The translations under genes were made by a program, and so were the position numbers. DNA of 64,000 bases from Rhizobium sp. ZPR4 (GTDB lineage: Bacteria; Pseudomonadota; Alphaproteobacteria; Rhizobiales; Rhizobiaceae): contig NZ_CP157968.1 of the NCBI RefSeq assembly GCF_040215725.1, positions 434,001 to 498,000 on the forward strand, in the 5' to 3' direction. Shown here one piece after another: positions 15,247 to 23,961 of the stretch. Positions within the stretch are counted from its first letter, which is position 1; each line of letters starts with the position of its first letter. The notes beneath the pieces are model-generated. The model made no database searches. It saw only the letters and a program-made list of their open reading frames with translations, and had not been told where the DNA came from.

Positions 15247-17310
15247 CTAACGCCTTTCAAGCGAGCTGAAGCTGCCATCTTCCGCCGCACGACGCAGGGC
15301 CTTGTGTGGCGGTTCGGCAAGACCGGAGGCGGAAAGCCGATCCAGCGCCGCAACGATTTCGGCAAGACCGCGAGTTTGCGCATAATGCATCGGCCCGCCG
15401 CGCCAGCGCGGGAAGCCATAACCATGGATCTTGACGAGATCGATATCGGCGGCGCGGGCCGCAATGCCCTCGTCGAGGATCAGCGCCGCCTCGTTCACTA
15501 TCGGCAGGACGATGGCGTCGGCCATCGCCGCCTCGTCCCAGGCCTTTTGCGACCGTCCTGCGGCTTCTTCCGCTATGATGGCGTTAACGGTATCCGATGG
15601 CCGCGATGCGCGCTCACCGGGCTGGTAATCGTACCAACCTCCGCTCGATTTCTGGCCGAAGCGCCCCATAGCGCAGAGACGGTCGGCGACCGGGGCGAAA
15701 GACGCTTCGCCGCGTTCGCGCGCGGCCTTACGCTGGAAGGCTGCAATATCGAGCCCACCAAAATCCTGCGCCTCGAAAAGCCCCATCGGCAAGCCGAATG
15801 CGCGCATGGCCGCATCGACGGCAAGAGGTGTGGCGCCGGAAAGAAGCAGGCGCTCCGCCTGCATCCGCGCCACTTTCAGGATGCGGTTGCCGATGAATCC
15901 GTCGCAAATGCCGGCACGGACCGGAATTTTTCCGAGCAGGCGGGCAAGTGCAAAGCCGGTCGCCAGGACATCCGTGGCCGTCTTCCCGGTCGGCACGATC
16001 TCCAGAAGCTTCATGACATGGGCGGGACTGAAAAAATGCAGCCCCAGGAAACGCTCCGGCTGCACAAGTCCTGCACTGATCTCTTCCGGATCAAGATAGG
16101 ACGTGTTGGTGGCAAGCACCGTATCGGCTCGACAAACCTTAGCCAATCGGCCGAAGACGGTGCGCTTCACAGCGAGATCCTCGAAAACCGCCTCGATGAC
16201 GAGATCGGTACCGGCGAGTTGACCATAATCGTCTGTGCCGAGGATGCCAGCCACCCGCACTGCCGCAGTCTCGGGCGACATGCGGCCCCGCCTTACGGAA
16301 CCGTCGAACATCTGCTTGATATTGGCAAGGCCCCGGTCGATCGCAGCTTGGTCGCGCTCGACCAGAACGACCGGCAGGCCAGCATCCCTGAGGGCGGCAG
16401 CGATGCCCGCTCCCATGGTGCCGCCTCCAATGACGGCCGCGGAGCGAATATCACGTGGCGTCACGCCAGCAACCTCGGATGGGCGGGGCGCCGCCCGCTC
16501 GGCGAAGAAAACATGACGCAAGGCCGCCGCTTGCGCAGAGCCACGAAGCTCCAGAAACGTCTCTCGCTCGAAGGCCGTCGCCGTCGCAAAATCTGCCTCG
16601 CTTGCCTTGCGGATACAAGCAAGCGCACGAAGCGGGGCAATCTCCCGTTTCGCCTTGGCGGCAACCGCCTTTTCTATGCGCTCCCAGAAACCATCCTCGA
16701 CTGCGGAAACGCTGCGCTCGGAGATTGGTTGTAGCTTGGGCCTGCCCGCCACTTCGCGCGCGAACGCAACGGCGGCAGACAACAATTCCTCTTCGGCGAT
16801 CATATCGACGAGACCGAGTGCCAGCGCCTTTCGTGCATCGACGGGATTGCCGCTCGTCACCAGATCGAGGGCGGCTGCGGCACCGATCAGCCTCGGCAGG
16901 CGGACCGTGCCGCCGGCACCCGGGATGATACCGAGCTTCACCTCCGGCAGGCCGAGACTTGCCGAGGCGACGGCGACGCGATAGGCGCAGCCGAGTGCCA
17001 CTTCGAGGCCGCCGCCAAGCGCATTGCCATGGATCGCCGCCACCCAGGGCTTTCTTGAATCCTCGATCGCCGCGACGACATCGGGAAGATGCGGTGGGAT
17101 CGGCGGCTTGTCGAATTCGCTGACGTCGGCCCCGGCAATGAAGGTGCGGCCGGCGCAGACGAGAACGGCGGCGCTTACGGTCGCATCCGCATGGATTGTC
17201 GAAACCGCTTCGACCAGTGCCAGGCGCAATCCGTGCGACAACGCATTGACGGGCGGATTGTCGACGGTGACGACGGCGATTGCGCCTTCATGCGTGATGG
17301 TGACGGTCAT
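15247..17310 (-). CDS. Bifunctional enoyl-CoA hydratase / 3-hydroxyacyl-CoA dehydrogenase
   Basis: A 687-residue fused beta-oxidation enzyme (FadJ/FadB alpha-subunit type). Residues 1-190 are a crotonase domain with the oxyanion-hole segments AGADVSEF and GNALGGGLEVALGC, and the acidic GIIPGAGGTVRLPRL. Residues about 290-600 are an NAD-binding 3-hydroxyacyl-CoA dehydrogenase: AVIGGGTMGAGIA, then ATNTSYLD and GLHFFSPAHVMKLLEIV with the catalytic His. A final helical domain contains KIHGYGFPRWRGGPM. Placed divergent to paaG with a PaaR-like dyad between, it probably does the work of separate PaaF and PaaH, turning 2,3-dehydroadipyl-CoA into 3-oxoadipyl-CoA. The start at ATG 17310 has GGAGG upstream. 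Confidence 0.9.
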   Translation of the reverse strand: MTVTITHEGAIAVVTVDNPPVNALSHGLRLALVEAVSTIHADATVSAAVLVCAGRTFIAGADVSEFDKPPIPPHLPDVVAAIEDSRKPWVAAIHGNALGGGLEVALGCAYRVAVASASLGLPEVKLGIIPGAGGTVRLPRLIGAAAALDLVTSGNPVDARKALALGLVDMIAEEELLSAAVAFAREVAGRPKLQPISERSVSAVEDGFWERIEKAVAAKAKREIAPLRALACIRKASEADFATATAFERETFLELRGSAQAAALRHVFFAERAAPRPSEVAGVTPRDIRSAAVIGGGTMGAGIAAALRDAGLPVVLVERDQAAIDRGLANIKQMFDGSVRRGRMSPETAAVRVAGILGTDDYGQLAGTDLVIEAVFEDLAVKRTVFGRLAKVCRADTVLATNTSYLDPEEISAGLVQPERFLGLHFFSPAHVMKLLEIVPTGKTATDVLATGFALARLLGKIPVRAGICDGFIGNRILKVARMQAERLLLSGATPLAVDAAMRAFGLPMGLFEAQDFGGLDIAAFQRKAARERGEASFAPVADRLCAMGRFGQKSSGGWYDYQPGERASRPSDTVNAIIAEEAAGRSQKAWDEAAMADAIVLPIVNEAALILDEGIAARAADIDLVKIHGYGFPRWRGGPMHYAQTRGLAEIVAALDRLSASGLAEPPHKALRRAAEDGSFSSLERR

Positions 17311-17334
17311 GATCTTCCTCCCGATCGTTGCTTT

Positions 17335-17356
17335 TATAATTGACTGACCGGTCGGT
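17335..17356. promoter_or_regulatory. Divergent paa promoter with PaaR-like operator
   Basis: The dyad ACTGACC-GGTCGGT (17343-17356, one mismatch between arms) lies between the fused dehydrogenase and paaG. A consensus TATAAT (17335-17340) precedes it for the plus strand. On the minus strand TTGCAT and an AATTATAAA stretch flank it. Nearly the same 14-mer occurs at the paaA promoter, so it is the probable binding site of the TetR-type PaaR. Confidence 0.65.
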
Positions 17357-17405
17357 TTATGCAAGGGTTTTGTCGTCGCCGCTGGAAGGGCGACGGGGAG
17401 GAAAC

Positions 17406-18194
17406 ATGCCCGAATCCGACACCATTCTGTCGGCGCTTGCCGATGGCGTCTTGAGCCTTACGCTTAACCGACCCGACAAACTCAATTCCTTCAACGAGGA
17501 AATGCATCTTGCGCTGCGCTCCGGCTTCGAGCGTGCGCACAAGGATGCTGACGTGCGCGCGGTTCTCCTGACGGGAGCGGGTCGTGGCTTCTCGGCTGGC
17601 CAGGATCTCGGCGATCGCGATCCGCGCAAGGGCACGCCCGATCTCGGTCAGACGATCGAAACCTTCTATAATCCCCTGCTCCGCCTCATCCGCAGCTTGG
17701 AAAAGCCCATTATCTGCGCAGTCAATGGCGTGGCGGCCGGCGCCGGCGCCAATATCGCCTTTGCCTGCGACATCACCCTTGCCGCCCGTTCCGCCCGTTT
17801 CATACAAGCCTTTGCAAAAATCGGCCTCGTGCCGGACTCCGGCGGCACGTGGAACCTGCCACGGTTGATCGGCGAAGCCCGCGCCAAGGCGCTGGCGCTG
17901 ACGGCCGAGCCTCTGGACGCGGAAACGGCAGCCAGTTGGGGCCTGATCTGGCGCGCGGTGGACGACGACAAGCTGATGGATGAAGCAAAAGCGCTTGCCA
18001 TCAGGCTCGCCGCCGGTCCGACCAAGGGCCTCGGCCTGACGAAGCGCGCCATTCAGGCGGCAGCGACAAATTCGCTCGACGAGCAGCTCGATCTCGAGCG
18101 CGACCTTCAGCGCGAGGCCGGCCGCAGCGCCGATTACGCCGAAGGTGTCACGGCCTTCCTCGAAAAGCACAAGCCGGAGTTCAAGGGCCGATGA
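17406..18194 (+). CDS. paaG: 2-(1,2-epoxy-1,2-dihydrophenyl)acetyl-CoA isomerase (PaaG-type crotonase)
   Basis: A 262-residue crotonase-family enzyme. In the paa pathway PaaG isomerises the ring-1,2-epoxide of phenylacetyl-CoA to an oxepin. The sequence has the CoA/oxyanion-hole segments RGFSAGQDLGDRD and VNGVAAGAGANIAFACD, and the PaaG-like FIQAFAKIGLVPDSGGTWNLPRLIG, with an Asp at the isomerase position. The start ATG 17406 follows GGGGAGGA closely; the frame is open back to 17340 but without family similarity. It overlaps paaI by 4 bases and begins the paaG-paaI-paaK transcript behind a PaaR-like operator. Confidence 0.93.
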   Translation: MPESDTILSALADGVLSLTLNRPDKLNSFNEEMHLALRSGFERAHKDADVRAVLLTGAGRGFSAGQDLGDRDPRKGTPDLGQTIETFYNPLLRLIRSLEKPIICAVNGVAAGAGANIAFACDITLAARSARFIQAFAKIGLVPDSGGTWNLPRLIGEARAKALALTAEPLDAETAASWGLIWRAVDDDKLMDEAKALAIRLAAGPTKGLGLTKRAIQAAATNSLDEQLDLERDLQREAGRSADYAEGVTAFLEKHKPEFKGR

Positions 18195-18634
18195 GCACAG
18201 TTCAAAGCCTTTCCCCACAGGCGCTCGCGGAAGCCTGCGCCAGAGCCATGTGGGACGAAGACAATGCCAGCCGCCATCTCGGCATGGAGTTGCTTTCCGT
18301 AGCATCCGGGGAGGCTACGCTCTCGATGGCGATCACCGAGGCGATGACGAATGGTCATGGCACCTGTCACGGTGGCTACATCTTCACACTTGCCGACTCG
18401 GCATTCGCATTCGCCTGCAATAGCTACAACCAGCGCACCGTCGCCCAGCACTGTTCGGTGACCTACATCGCGCCGGCATTCAAGGGCGACCGGCTGACGG
18501 CGACGGCACGGGAGGTATCGCGCAGAGGACGTGGCGGCATCTACGACATTGCGATCACCAATCAGGAGGGCGAGCAGATCGCGGAATTCCGCGGCCACTC
18601 GCGAATGGTCAAGGGCACGTTTCTGCCGGAATAG
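18191..18634 (+). CDS. paaI: Hydroxyphenylacetyl-CoA thioesterase
   Basis: A 147-residue hotdog-fold thioesterase that clears dead-end hydroxylated phenylacetyl-CoA esters during phenylacetate breakdown. The family signature NGHGTCHGGYIFTLADSAFAFACNSY is present (residues about 55-80), with the HGG loop and the catalytic Asp. A second conserved part is THSV-like (CSVTYIAPAFKGDRLTATA). Length is normal for PaaI. Its ATG overlaps the paaG stop (ATGA), so the two are coupled. paaK follows after 42 bases with its own ribosome-binding site. Confidence 0.94.
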   Translation: MSTVQSLSPQALAEACARAMWDEDNASRHLGMELLSVASGEATLSMAITEAMTNGHGTCHGGYIFTLADSAFAFACNSYNQRTVAQHCSVTYIAPAFKGDRLTATAREVSRRGRGGIYDIAITNQEGEQIAEFRGHSRMVKGTFLPE

Positions 18635-18676
18635 GGTTCACGCCGGCAACGCCCAGCATTTCTGGAGGAGACATTC

Positions 18677-19987
18677 ATGGAAAACCTTTCCCCGCGCGCC
18701 GGCGAGCTGGAAGCGATCGAGGTAACCTCGCGCGACGAGATTTCCGTGCTGCAGCTCGAGCGGATGAAATGGTCGCTGACCCACGCCTACGAGAATTCGC
18801 CCTTTTACCGGCAGCGCTTTGACGAAGCTGGCGTACATCCTTCCGATCTGAAGACCCTATCGGATCTGGCCAAATTCCCCTTCACCACAAAGAAGGATCT
18901 CCGCGACACCTATCCCTTCGGCATGTTTGCCGTGCCGCGCGAGAAGCTTGCCCGCATCCACGCGTCCTCCGGCACGACAGGCAAGCCGACCGTCGTCGGT
19001 TATACCGCCAGGGACGTCGACACCTGGGCGACCGTCGTTGCCCGTTCGATCCGCGCCGCCGGCGGCCGCGCCGGCGATCTGGTGCATGTCGCCTATGGCT
19101 ATGGCTTGTTCACCGGCGGCCTCGGCGCGCATTATGGCGCGGAAAAGCTCGGCTGTACGGTCGTACCGATCTCCGGCGGCATGACGGAACGGCAAGTGAC
19201 GCTGATGCAGGATTTCAAGCCGCGCATCATCATGGTGACGCCCTCCTATATGCTGTCGATCCTCGACGAATTCCGCCGCCAGGGTCTCGACCCGCGAGAA
19301 AGCTCGCTTGCCGTCGGCATCTTCGGCGCCGAGCCATGGACCAATGCCATGCGCGAGGAAATCGAACACGCCTTCGACATGCACGCCGTCGATATCTATG
19401 GCCTGTCTGAAGTCATAGGCCCAGGCGTTGCCAGCGAATGCGTCGAGAGCAAGGATGGGCTGCACATATGGGAAGATCATTTCTATCCGGAGATCATCGA
19501 TCCCGCCACCGGCACGGTCTTGCCGGATGGCGAACTCGGCGAACTGGTGTTCACCACGCTCACCAAGGAAGGGCTTCCGATCATTCGCTACCGCACGCGC
19601 GACCTGACGCGGCTGCTGCCCGGCACAGCACGCTCGATGCGCCGTATGGAAAAGGTGACGGGGCGCTCCGACGACATGATGATCCTGCGTGGGGTCAATG
19701 TCTTCCCGACACAGATCGAGGAACAGATACTCAAATGTCGCGGGCTTGCGCCACACTTCCAGATCGAGCTGACGCGCTCCGGCCGCATGGACAACATGAC
19801 CGTTCATGTGGAGTGCACGCTAGACGCGGCGGACGAAATCGCGCGCGGCGTTTCGGCAAAGGAACTTACCCATCACATCAAGAGCGTGGTGGGTGTCTCG
19901 ACGAAAATCACCGTGCATTCGCCGGGTGGCGTCGCCCGCTCCGAAGGCAAGGCGAAACGCGTCGTCGATAATCGTCCGAAGGAATGA
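18677..19987 (+). CDS. paaK: Phenylacetate-CoA ligase
   Basis: Activates phenylacetate with ATP and CoA to phenylacetyl-CoA, the entry step of the paa pathway. The 436-residue protein is a normal-length PaaK: the AMP-binding P-loop is HASSGTTGKPT at about residues 93-103, followed by YGYGLFTGGLGAHYGAEKLG and SGGMTERQ. The adenylate-forming segment DIYGLSEVIGPGVASEC and the hinge GRSDDMMILRGVNVFPTQIEEQI are all intact. An upstream GGAGGAG fits the ATG at 18677. It lies downstream of paaG-paaI and upstream of paaR. Confidence 0.96.
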   Translation: MENLSPRAGELEAIEVTSRDEISVLQLERMKWSLTHAYENSPFYRQRFDEAGVHPSDLKTLSDLAKFPFTTKKDLRDTYPFGMFAVPREKLARIHASSGTTGKPTVVGYTARDVDTWATVVARSIRAAGGRAGDLVHVAYGYGLFTGGLGAHYGAEKLGCTVVPISGGMTERQVTLMQDFKPRIIMVTPSYMLSILDEFRRQGLDPRESSLAVGIFGAEPWTNAMREEIEHAFDMHAVDIYGLSEVIGPGVASECVESKDGLHIWEDHFYPEIIDPATGTVLPDGELGELVFTTLTKEGLPIIRYRTRDLTRLLPGTARSMRRMEKVTGRSDDMMILRGVNVFPTQIEEQILKCRGLAPHFQIELTRSGRMDNMTVHVECTLDAADEIARGVSAKELTHHIKSVVGVSTKITVHSPGGVARSEGKAKRVVDNRPKE

Positions 19988-20090
19988 TAGGCATCCAGCG
20001 GGATAGCCTGACAAGGATTTGACTGTATATAGGGAAGGTCGGCCGCACCAAGCGACCATGACCAGCAGGGAATAAGCAGAGCAGGATCAC

Positions 20091-20687
20091 ATGGCACGCA
20101 CGCGCGCAGTTGATTTCGAGGAAAAGCAGCGTGGCATCTTGGCTAGCGCTGCGGCGGTCTTTGCCGAGGTCGGCATGGAGAAGGCATCCATGTCGATGAT
20201 CGCCTCGCACAGCAATGTCTCGAAGGCCCTGCTCTATCACTACTATCCCGGCAAGGACGCGCTGATCTTCGACATCGTGCAAACACACCTGACGGAGCTG
20301 GAAGGCGCAATCGAAGCAGCAGACCGTTTGGATATCACACCGCAGGAGCGGCTGCGCCTGCTCGTGAAAGCCGTGTTGAAAAACTATGAAGGCGCCGACA
20401 ACGAGCACAAGGTTCAGCTCAACGGCACACATGCTCTATCGCAGGAGCAGCTATCGGAATTGCGGACGATCGAGCGGCGCATCGTCAAGCGCTTCTCCGG
20501 TGTCATCGAAGACCTTAACCCGGACCTCAACAAGAACAGGCCATTGCTGATGCCGGTCACCATGTCGCTCTTCGGCATGATGAACTGGGTCTATATGTGG
20601 TTCAGGCCCAATGGCCCGATCACCCGCGACGAATATGCTGATATTGCCACAACCCTCATCCTTGAAGGGGTCAAGGCCGTCCGTTGA
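20091..20687 (+). CDS. paaR: TetR family regulator of phenylacetate catabolism
   Basis: A 198-residue TetR-type repressor. The DNA-binding domain (residues about 10-55) reads RGILASAAAVFAEVGMEKASMSMIASHSNVSKALLYHYYPGKDALIF, close to PaaR proteins of beta- and alphaproteobacteria, which sense phenylacetyl-CoA. The C-terminal part is helical with an NEHKVQLNGTHALS segment. It is 103 bases after paaK, probably on the same transcript, and convergent with paaY. The dyads ACYGACCGRTCGGT at 17343 and 28640 are likely its operators (inference). Confidence 0.88.
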   Translation: MARTRAVDFEEKQRGILASAAAVFAEVGMEKASMSMIASHSNVSKALLYHYYPGKDALIFDIVQTHLTELEGAIEAADRLDITPQERLRLLVKAVLKNYEGADNEHKVQLNGTHALSQEQLSELRTIERRIVKRFSGVIEDLNPDLNKNRPLLMPVTMSLFGMMNWVYMWFRPNGPITRDEYADIATTLILEGVKAVR

Positions 20688-20693
20688 AGCCAG

Positions 20694-21308
20694 TCAATCG
20701 CCGAGCTTCATCCTTTCGAGAATGAGGGGATCATATTCCGGTGCGCGAATACGACGGCGATCGGGCTCAAGCACCGTCAGCGGCTCGACGGCCACCAGCT
20801 TCTCCTTCGCCTCCAGCGCCAACCGTTGATAGATGGCGGTGCCCTGGCGCTTCCAGGCAATCTCGTCTGCCGTAAGCTCGCGCACGACACGCGCCGGCGC
20901 GCCAACAGCAAGGCTGTTAGCCGGGATTTCAGCGCCGGCCTTGACGAAGGCCATGGCGGCCACGATGGCATTTTCGCCGATGACGGCCTCATCCATGATG
21001 ACGGCATTCATGCCGACCATGGCATTGGCGCCGATCTTGCAGCCATGCAGCACCGCGCCGTGACCGATATGCCCCGCCTCGCCAATCACAACTTCCAGAT
21101 TCGGGAAGCTGTGTACGACGCAGGTCTCCTGCACGTTCGAGCCGCGCTCCAGTACGATGCGCCCGAAATCGCCGCGTAGCACGGCACCCGGCCCGACATA
21201 GCAGGCGGGACCGATGATGACATCGCCGATGACGGTTGCGGCCGGATGCACAAAGGCCGCCACATCGATGACCGGTACCACGCCATCATAGGAATAGATC
21301 TGCGCCAT
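20694..21308 (-). CDS. paaY: PaaY family thioesterase/gamma-carbonic-anhydrase-like protein
   Basis: A 204-residue left-handed beta-helix protein with hexapeptide repeats (PAATVIGDVIIGPACYVGPGAVLRGDFG, then IGHGAVLHGCKIGANAMVGMNAVIMDEAVIGENAIVAAMAFVKAG). The family includes gamma-carbonic anhydrases. Histidines in VVHSFPN and EAGHIGHGAVLHG fit the metal site. In paa clusters PaaY acts as a thioesterase removing ring-hydroxylated or dead-end CoA esters. Its ATG directly follows the stop of the thioesterase gene, and it ends 6 bases from convergent paaR. Confidence 0.9.
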   Translation of the reverse strand: MAQIYSYDGVVPVIDVAAFVHPAATVIGDVIIGPACYVGPGAVLRGDFGRIVLERGSNVQETCVVHSFPNLEVVIGEAGHIGHGAVLHGCKIGANAMVGMNAVIMDEAVIGENAIVAAMAFVKAGAEIPANSLAVGAPARVVRELTADEIAWKRQGTAIYQRLALEAKEKLVAVEPLTVLEPDRRRIRAPEYDPLILERMKLGD

Positions 21309-21827
21309 TCAGTCGCCCCCCAAACCTTCCACGTCGCGCCCGGTCTCCGCCACGGATTCTAGCCGCTGCGCGAATTCGCGGCGCAAGGTGCGGCGGAGCA
21401 GAGCGGCTTTGTGGCGGCGGATATCGACCGGCGTTGCCGGCACCAGTTCCGGCACGCGAACCGGGCGGCCGGCTTCATCTACCGCGACCATGGTAAAATA
21501 ACAGGAATTGGTGTGGCGGCGCTGACCGGACCGGATGTTCTCCGCCTCGACCCGGATGCCGACTTCCATGGAGGTGCGGCCGGTATCGTTGATCGAGGCG
21601 CGGAAGGTAACGAGTTCGCCGACATTGATCGGCTCCTTGAACAGCACCTGATCGACCGACAGCGTCACGGCATATTGCTTGGAATAACGCGACGCACAGG
21701 AGAAGGCGACGCGGTCGAGCAGATTCAGAAGGGCGCCGCCATGCACCTTGCCGCTGAAATTCGCCATATCGGGCGTCATCAGCACGGTCATTTCCAGGCG
21801 ATGCGGGTCTTGCTCGATCGTCGTCAT
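21309..21827 (-). CDS. Acyl-CoA thioesterase, hotdog fold (YciA/BACH-like)
   Basis: A 172-residue hotdog-fold acyl-CoA hydrolase. The N-terminal half has MTVLMTPDMANFSGKVHGGALLNLLDRVAFSCASRYS, with the NF..VHGG..L..LD pattern of the YciA/BACH group, then VDQVLFKEPINVGELVTF and a HTNSCYFTMVAVDEAGRP strand pair. The basic C-terminal tail (RRHKAALLRRTLRREFAQRLE) is common in this group. It is placed between paaZ and paaY with gaps of 4 and 0 bases, so it probably acts on CoA intermediates of phenylacetate breakdown; the exact ester is unknown. Confidence 0.88.
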   Translation of the reverse strand: MTTIEQDPHRLEMTVLMTPDMANFSGKVHGGALLNLLDRVAFSCASRYSKQYAVTLSVDQVLFKEPINVGELVTFRASINDTGRTSMEVGIRVEAENIRSGQRRHTNSCYFTMVAVDEAGRPVRVPELVPATPVDIRRHKAALLRRTLRREFAQRLESVAETGRDVEGLGGD

Positions 21828-21831
21828 GCAC

Positions 21832-23889
21832 TCACTCTCTCGTTTTCGCCACCATCGTCAGAACATCATATTGTGCGACGACGGCATCCAGCTGGTTGGT
21901 TACCTTGCAATCCCAGCGCACCTCGCCATGCTCGGCATTGATGCGGGGATTGATCTCCTTGCAGGTCAACTGCACCTTAAGCGTATCACCCGGATTGACC
22001 GGTGTCAGGAAGCGCAGATTGTCGACACCGTAATTTGCAAGAACAGGGCCTGGAGCCGGATCGACGAAGAGGCCGGCGGCGAAAGAGACGATGAGATAGC
22101 CGTGCGCCACGCGGCCTTCGAAGAATGGATTAGCCTTGGCGGCCTCCTCGTCCATATGGGCGTAGAACGTGTCGCCGGTGAAATGGGCGAAATGCTCGAT
22201 ATCGTCGAGCGTCACCGTGCGCGTGGCGGTGACGAGCTGGTCGCCGACCCTTAGCTCGGCAAGCGATTTGCGGAACGGATGCTCGCTGCCGGTTTGGACA
22301 TCCGCACCGTTCACCCAGCGTCCCGTCACGGCGGAAAGTAGACGCGGCGTACCCTGCACCGCAGTCCGCTGCATATAGTGCTTCACGCCGCGAATGCCGC
22401 CGAGCTCCTCGCCACCACCCGCGCGACCGGGACCGCCGTGAACAAGCCCCGGCAAGGGTGACCCATGACCGGTGGAGCTTTTGGCGCTGACGCGGTTGCC
22501 GATCATCACACGGCCATGGAACGGTGCGAGACCGAGAACGACCTCCTCGGCAAAATGGGGATCATTGGTGAAGACGGAGGCAACAAGGCTGCCCTTGCCA
22601 CGGCGAGCCAGATCGACGGCCTCCTCTGCCGTGTCATAGGGCATGACGGTGCTGACCGGACCAAAGGCCTCGACATCGTGAATGGCACGGGCAGAGCCCG
22701 GCTTGTCGCAATAAAGCAGAACCGGATTGAGGAAGGCGCCGGCGCTTGCATCGCCGGACATGACGCGCGGATTATCGGGATCGCCACCGACGATCTCGGC
22801 CTCTGTGGCAAGGTCCCGAATGCGCGCGCGCACTTCTTCGCGCTGGTCGAGGCTCGCGAGCGGCCCCATACGAACCGTCTCATCGGCCGCATTACCAATT
22901 GCGGTCTTGCCGAGACGATCGTTCAAGGCCGCAATGAGCGCTTCGCTATAGGAGCGGGGGGCAATGACGCGGCGGATGGCCGTGCATTTCTGCCCAGCCT
23001 TGACCGTCATCTCGCGCGCGACCTCCTTGACGAAGAGATCGAACTCCTCCGTGCCGGGGGCGGCATCGAGGCCGAGAACGGCCGCATTGAGGCTGTCGGC
23101 CTCCATGGTGAAGCGCACGGAATTCGCGATGATTGCCCTATGTGTCTTCAGACGCTGGCCGGTTGCGGCAGATCCGGTAAAGGTCACCACATCCTGACCT
23201 TCGACATGGTCGAGGAGATCGCCGACCGAGCCGCAGACGAGCTGCAGCGCACCCTCCGGCAACAGGCCGGCTTCGATGATCCGGCGGACCATGAGTTCGG
23301 TGAGATAAGCCGTCTGGCTCGCCGGCTTGACGATGGCCGGAACACCGGCCAGCAGGGTCGGCGCGACCTTTTCCAGCATGCCCCAGCAGGGAAAGTTGAA
23401 GGCGTTGATGTGAACGGCAACGCCCTGCAGCGGGCTCAATATATGCTGCGCGGAAAAGCTTTGATCCTTGGAAAGCTGCTCCACATCGCCATCGAGCAGC
23501 ACACGCGCATTCGGCAGCTCGCGCCGGCCTTTCGAGGCATAGGAAAGCAGAGTTCCGATCCCGCCTTCAATATCGACCCAGCTGTCCGCGCGCGTGGCGC
23601 CTGTTGCCGTCGAAAGCGCGTAGAACTCTTCCTTCCTGTCGAGCAGCGCCTGCCCGAGCGCCTTCAGCATCGCGGCGCGCTCGTGGAAGGACATGCGTCG
23701 CAGCGCCGGGCCGCCCTTGTCGCGGCCATAAGCCAAGGTCTGCTGGAAATCGATGCCAGAGGAATCGATTGATGCGACGGGCGCGCCGGTCGAAGCGTCG
23801 AGCAGCGGCACGCCTTCCTTGGTACCGGCAGCCCAAGTACCTCCGACATAGCTTTCAAGCCGGCGCGGCCGGTTTGCCATGATGTTCAT
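21832..23889 (-). CDS. paaZ: Oxepin-CoA hydrolase / 3-oxo-5,6-dehydrosuberyl-CoA semialdehyde dehydrogenase
   Basis: A 685-residue bifunctional protein of the aerobic phenylacetate pathway. Residues 1 to about 525 are an NADP-type aldehyde dehydrogenase (FNFPCWGMLEKVAPTLLAGVPAIVKPAS, VTFTGSAATGQRLKT, and GQKCTAIRR with the catalytic Cys). The C-terminal 150 residues are an R-specific enoyl-CoA hydratase (MaoC) domain that opens the oxepin ring (IEHFAHFTGDTFYAHMDEEAAKANPFFEGRVAHGYLI, with the D..H pair). Both active sites look intact. The start at 23889 has GGAAGG upstream; a second ATG is at 23880. It follows the PaaA/C-like gene by 72 bases. Confidence 0.96.
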   Translation of the reverse strand: MNIMANRPRRLESYVGGTWAAGTKEGVPLLDASTGAPVASIDSSGIDFQQTLAYGRDKGGPALRRMSFHERAAMLKALGQALLDRKEEFYALSTATGATRADSWVDIEGGIGTLLSYASKGRRELPNARVLLDGDVEQLSKDQSFSAQHILSPLQGVAVHINAFNFPCWGMLEKVAPTLLAGVPAIVKPASQTAYLTELMVRRIIEAGLLPEGALQLVCGSVGDLLDHVEGQDVVTFTGSAATGQRLKTHRAIIANSVRFTMEADSLNAAVLGLDAAPGTEEFDLFVKEVAREMTVKAGQKCTAIRRVIAPRSYSEALIAALNDRLGKTAIGNAADETVRMGPLASLDQREEVRARIRDLATEAEIVGGDPDNPRVMSGDASAGAFLNPVLLYCDKPGSARAIHDVEAFGPVSTVMPYDTAEEAVDLARRGKGSLVASVFTNDPHFAEEVVLGLAPFHGRVMIGNRVSAKSSTGHGSPLPGLVHGGPGRAGGGEELGGIRGVKHYMQRTAVQGTPRLLSAVTGRWVNGADVQTGSEHPFRKSLAELRVGDQLVTATRTVTLDDIEHFAHFTGDTFYAHMDEEAAKANPFFEGRVAHGYLIVSFAAGLFVDPAPGPVLANYGVDNLRFLTPVNPGDTLKVQLTCKEINPRINAEHGEVRWDCKVTNQLDAVVAQYDVLTMVAKTRE

Positions 23890-23961
23890 CCGAATTTCCT
23901 TCCTTCATCTTTTCCCAGCGATCTCGAACGGAAACCTGCCGGAGACATTTCCTGGGATCGC

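Noticed and set aside
15211..16734. 507-codon plus-strand open frame opposite the fused hydratase/dehydrogenase
   Set aside because: The minus-strand product has complete motifs for two domains; the opposite frame has none and a very basic, low-similarity composition.
22465..23772. 435-codon plus-strand open frame opposite paaZ
   Set aside because: Antisense shadow of a fully recognisable bifunctional enzyme.
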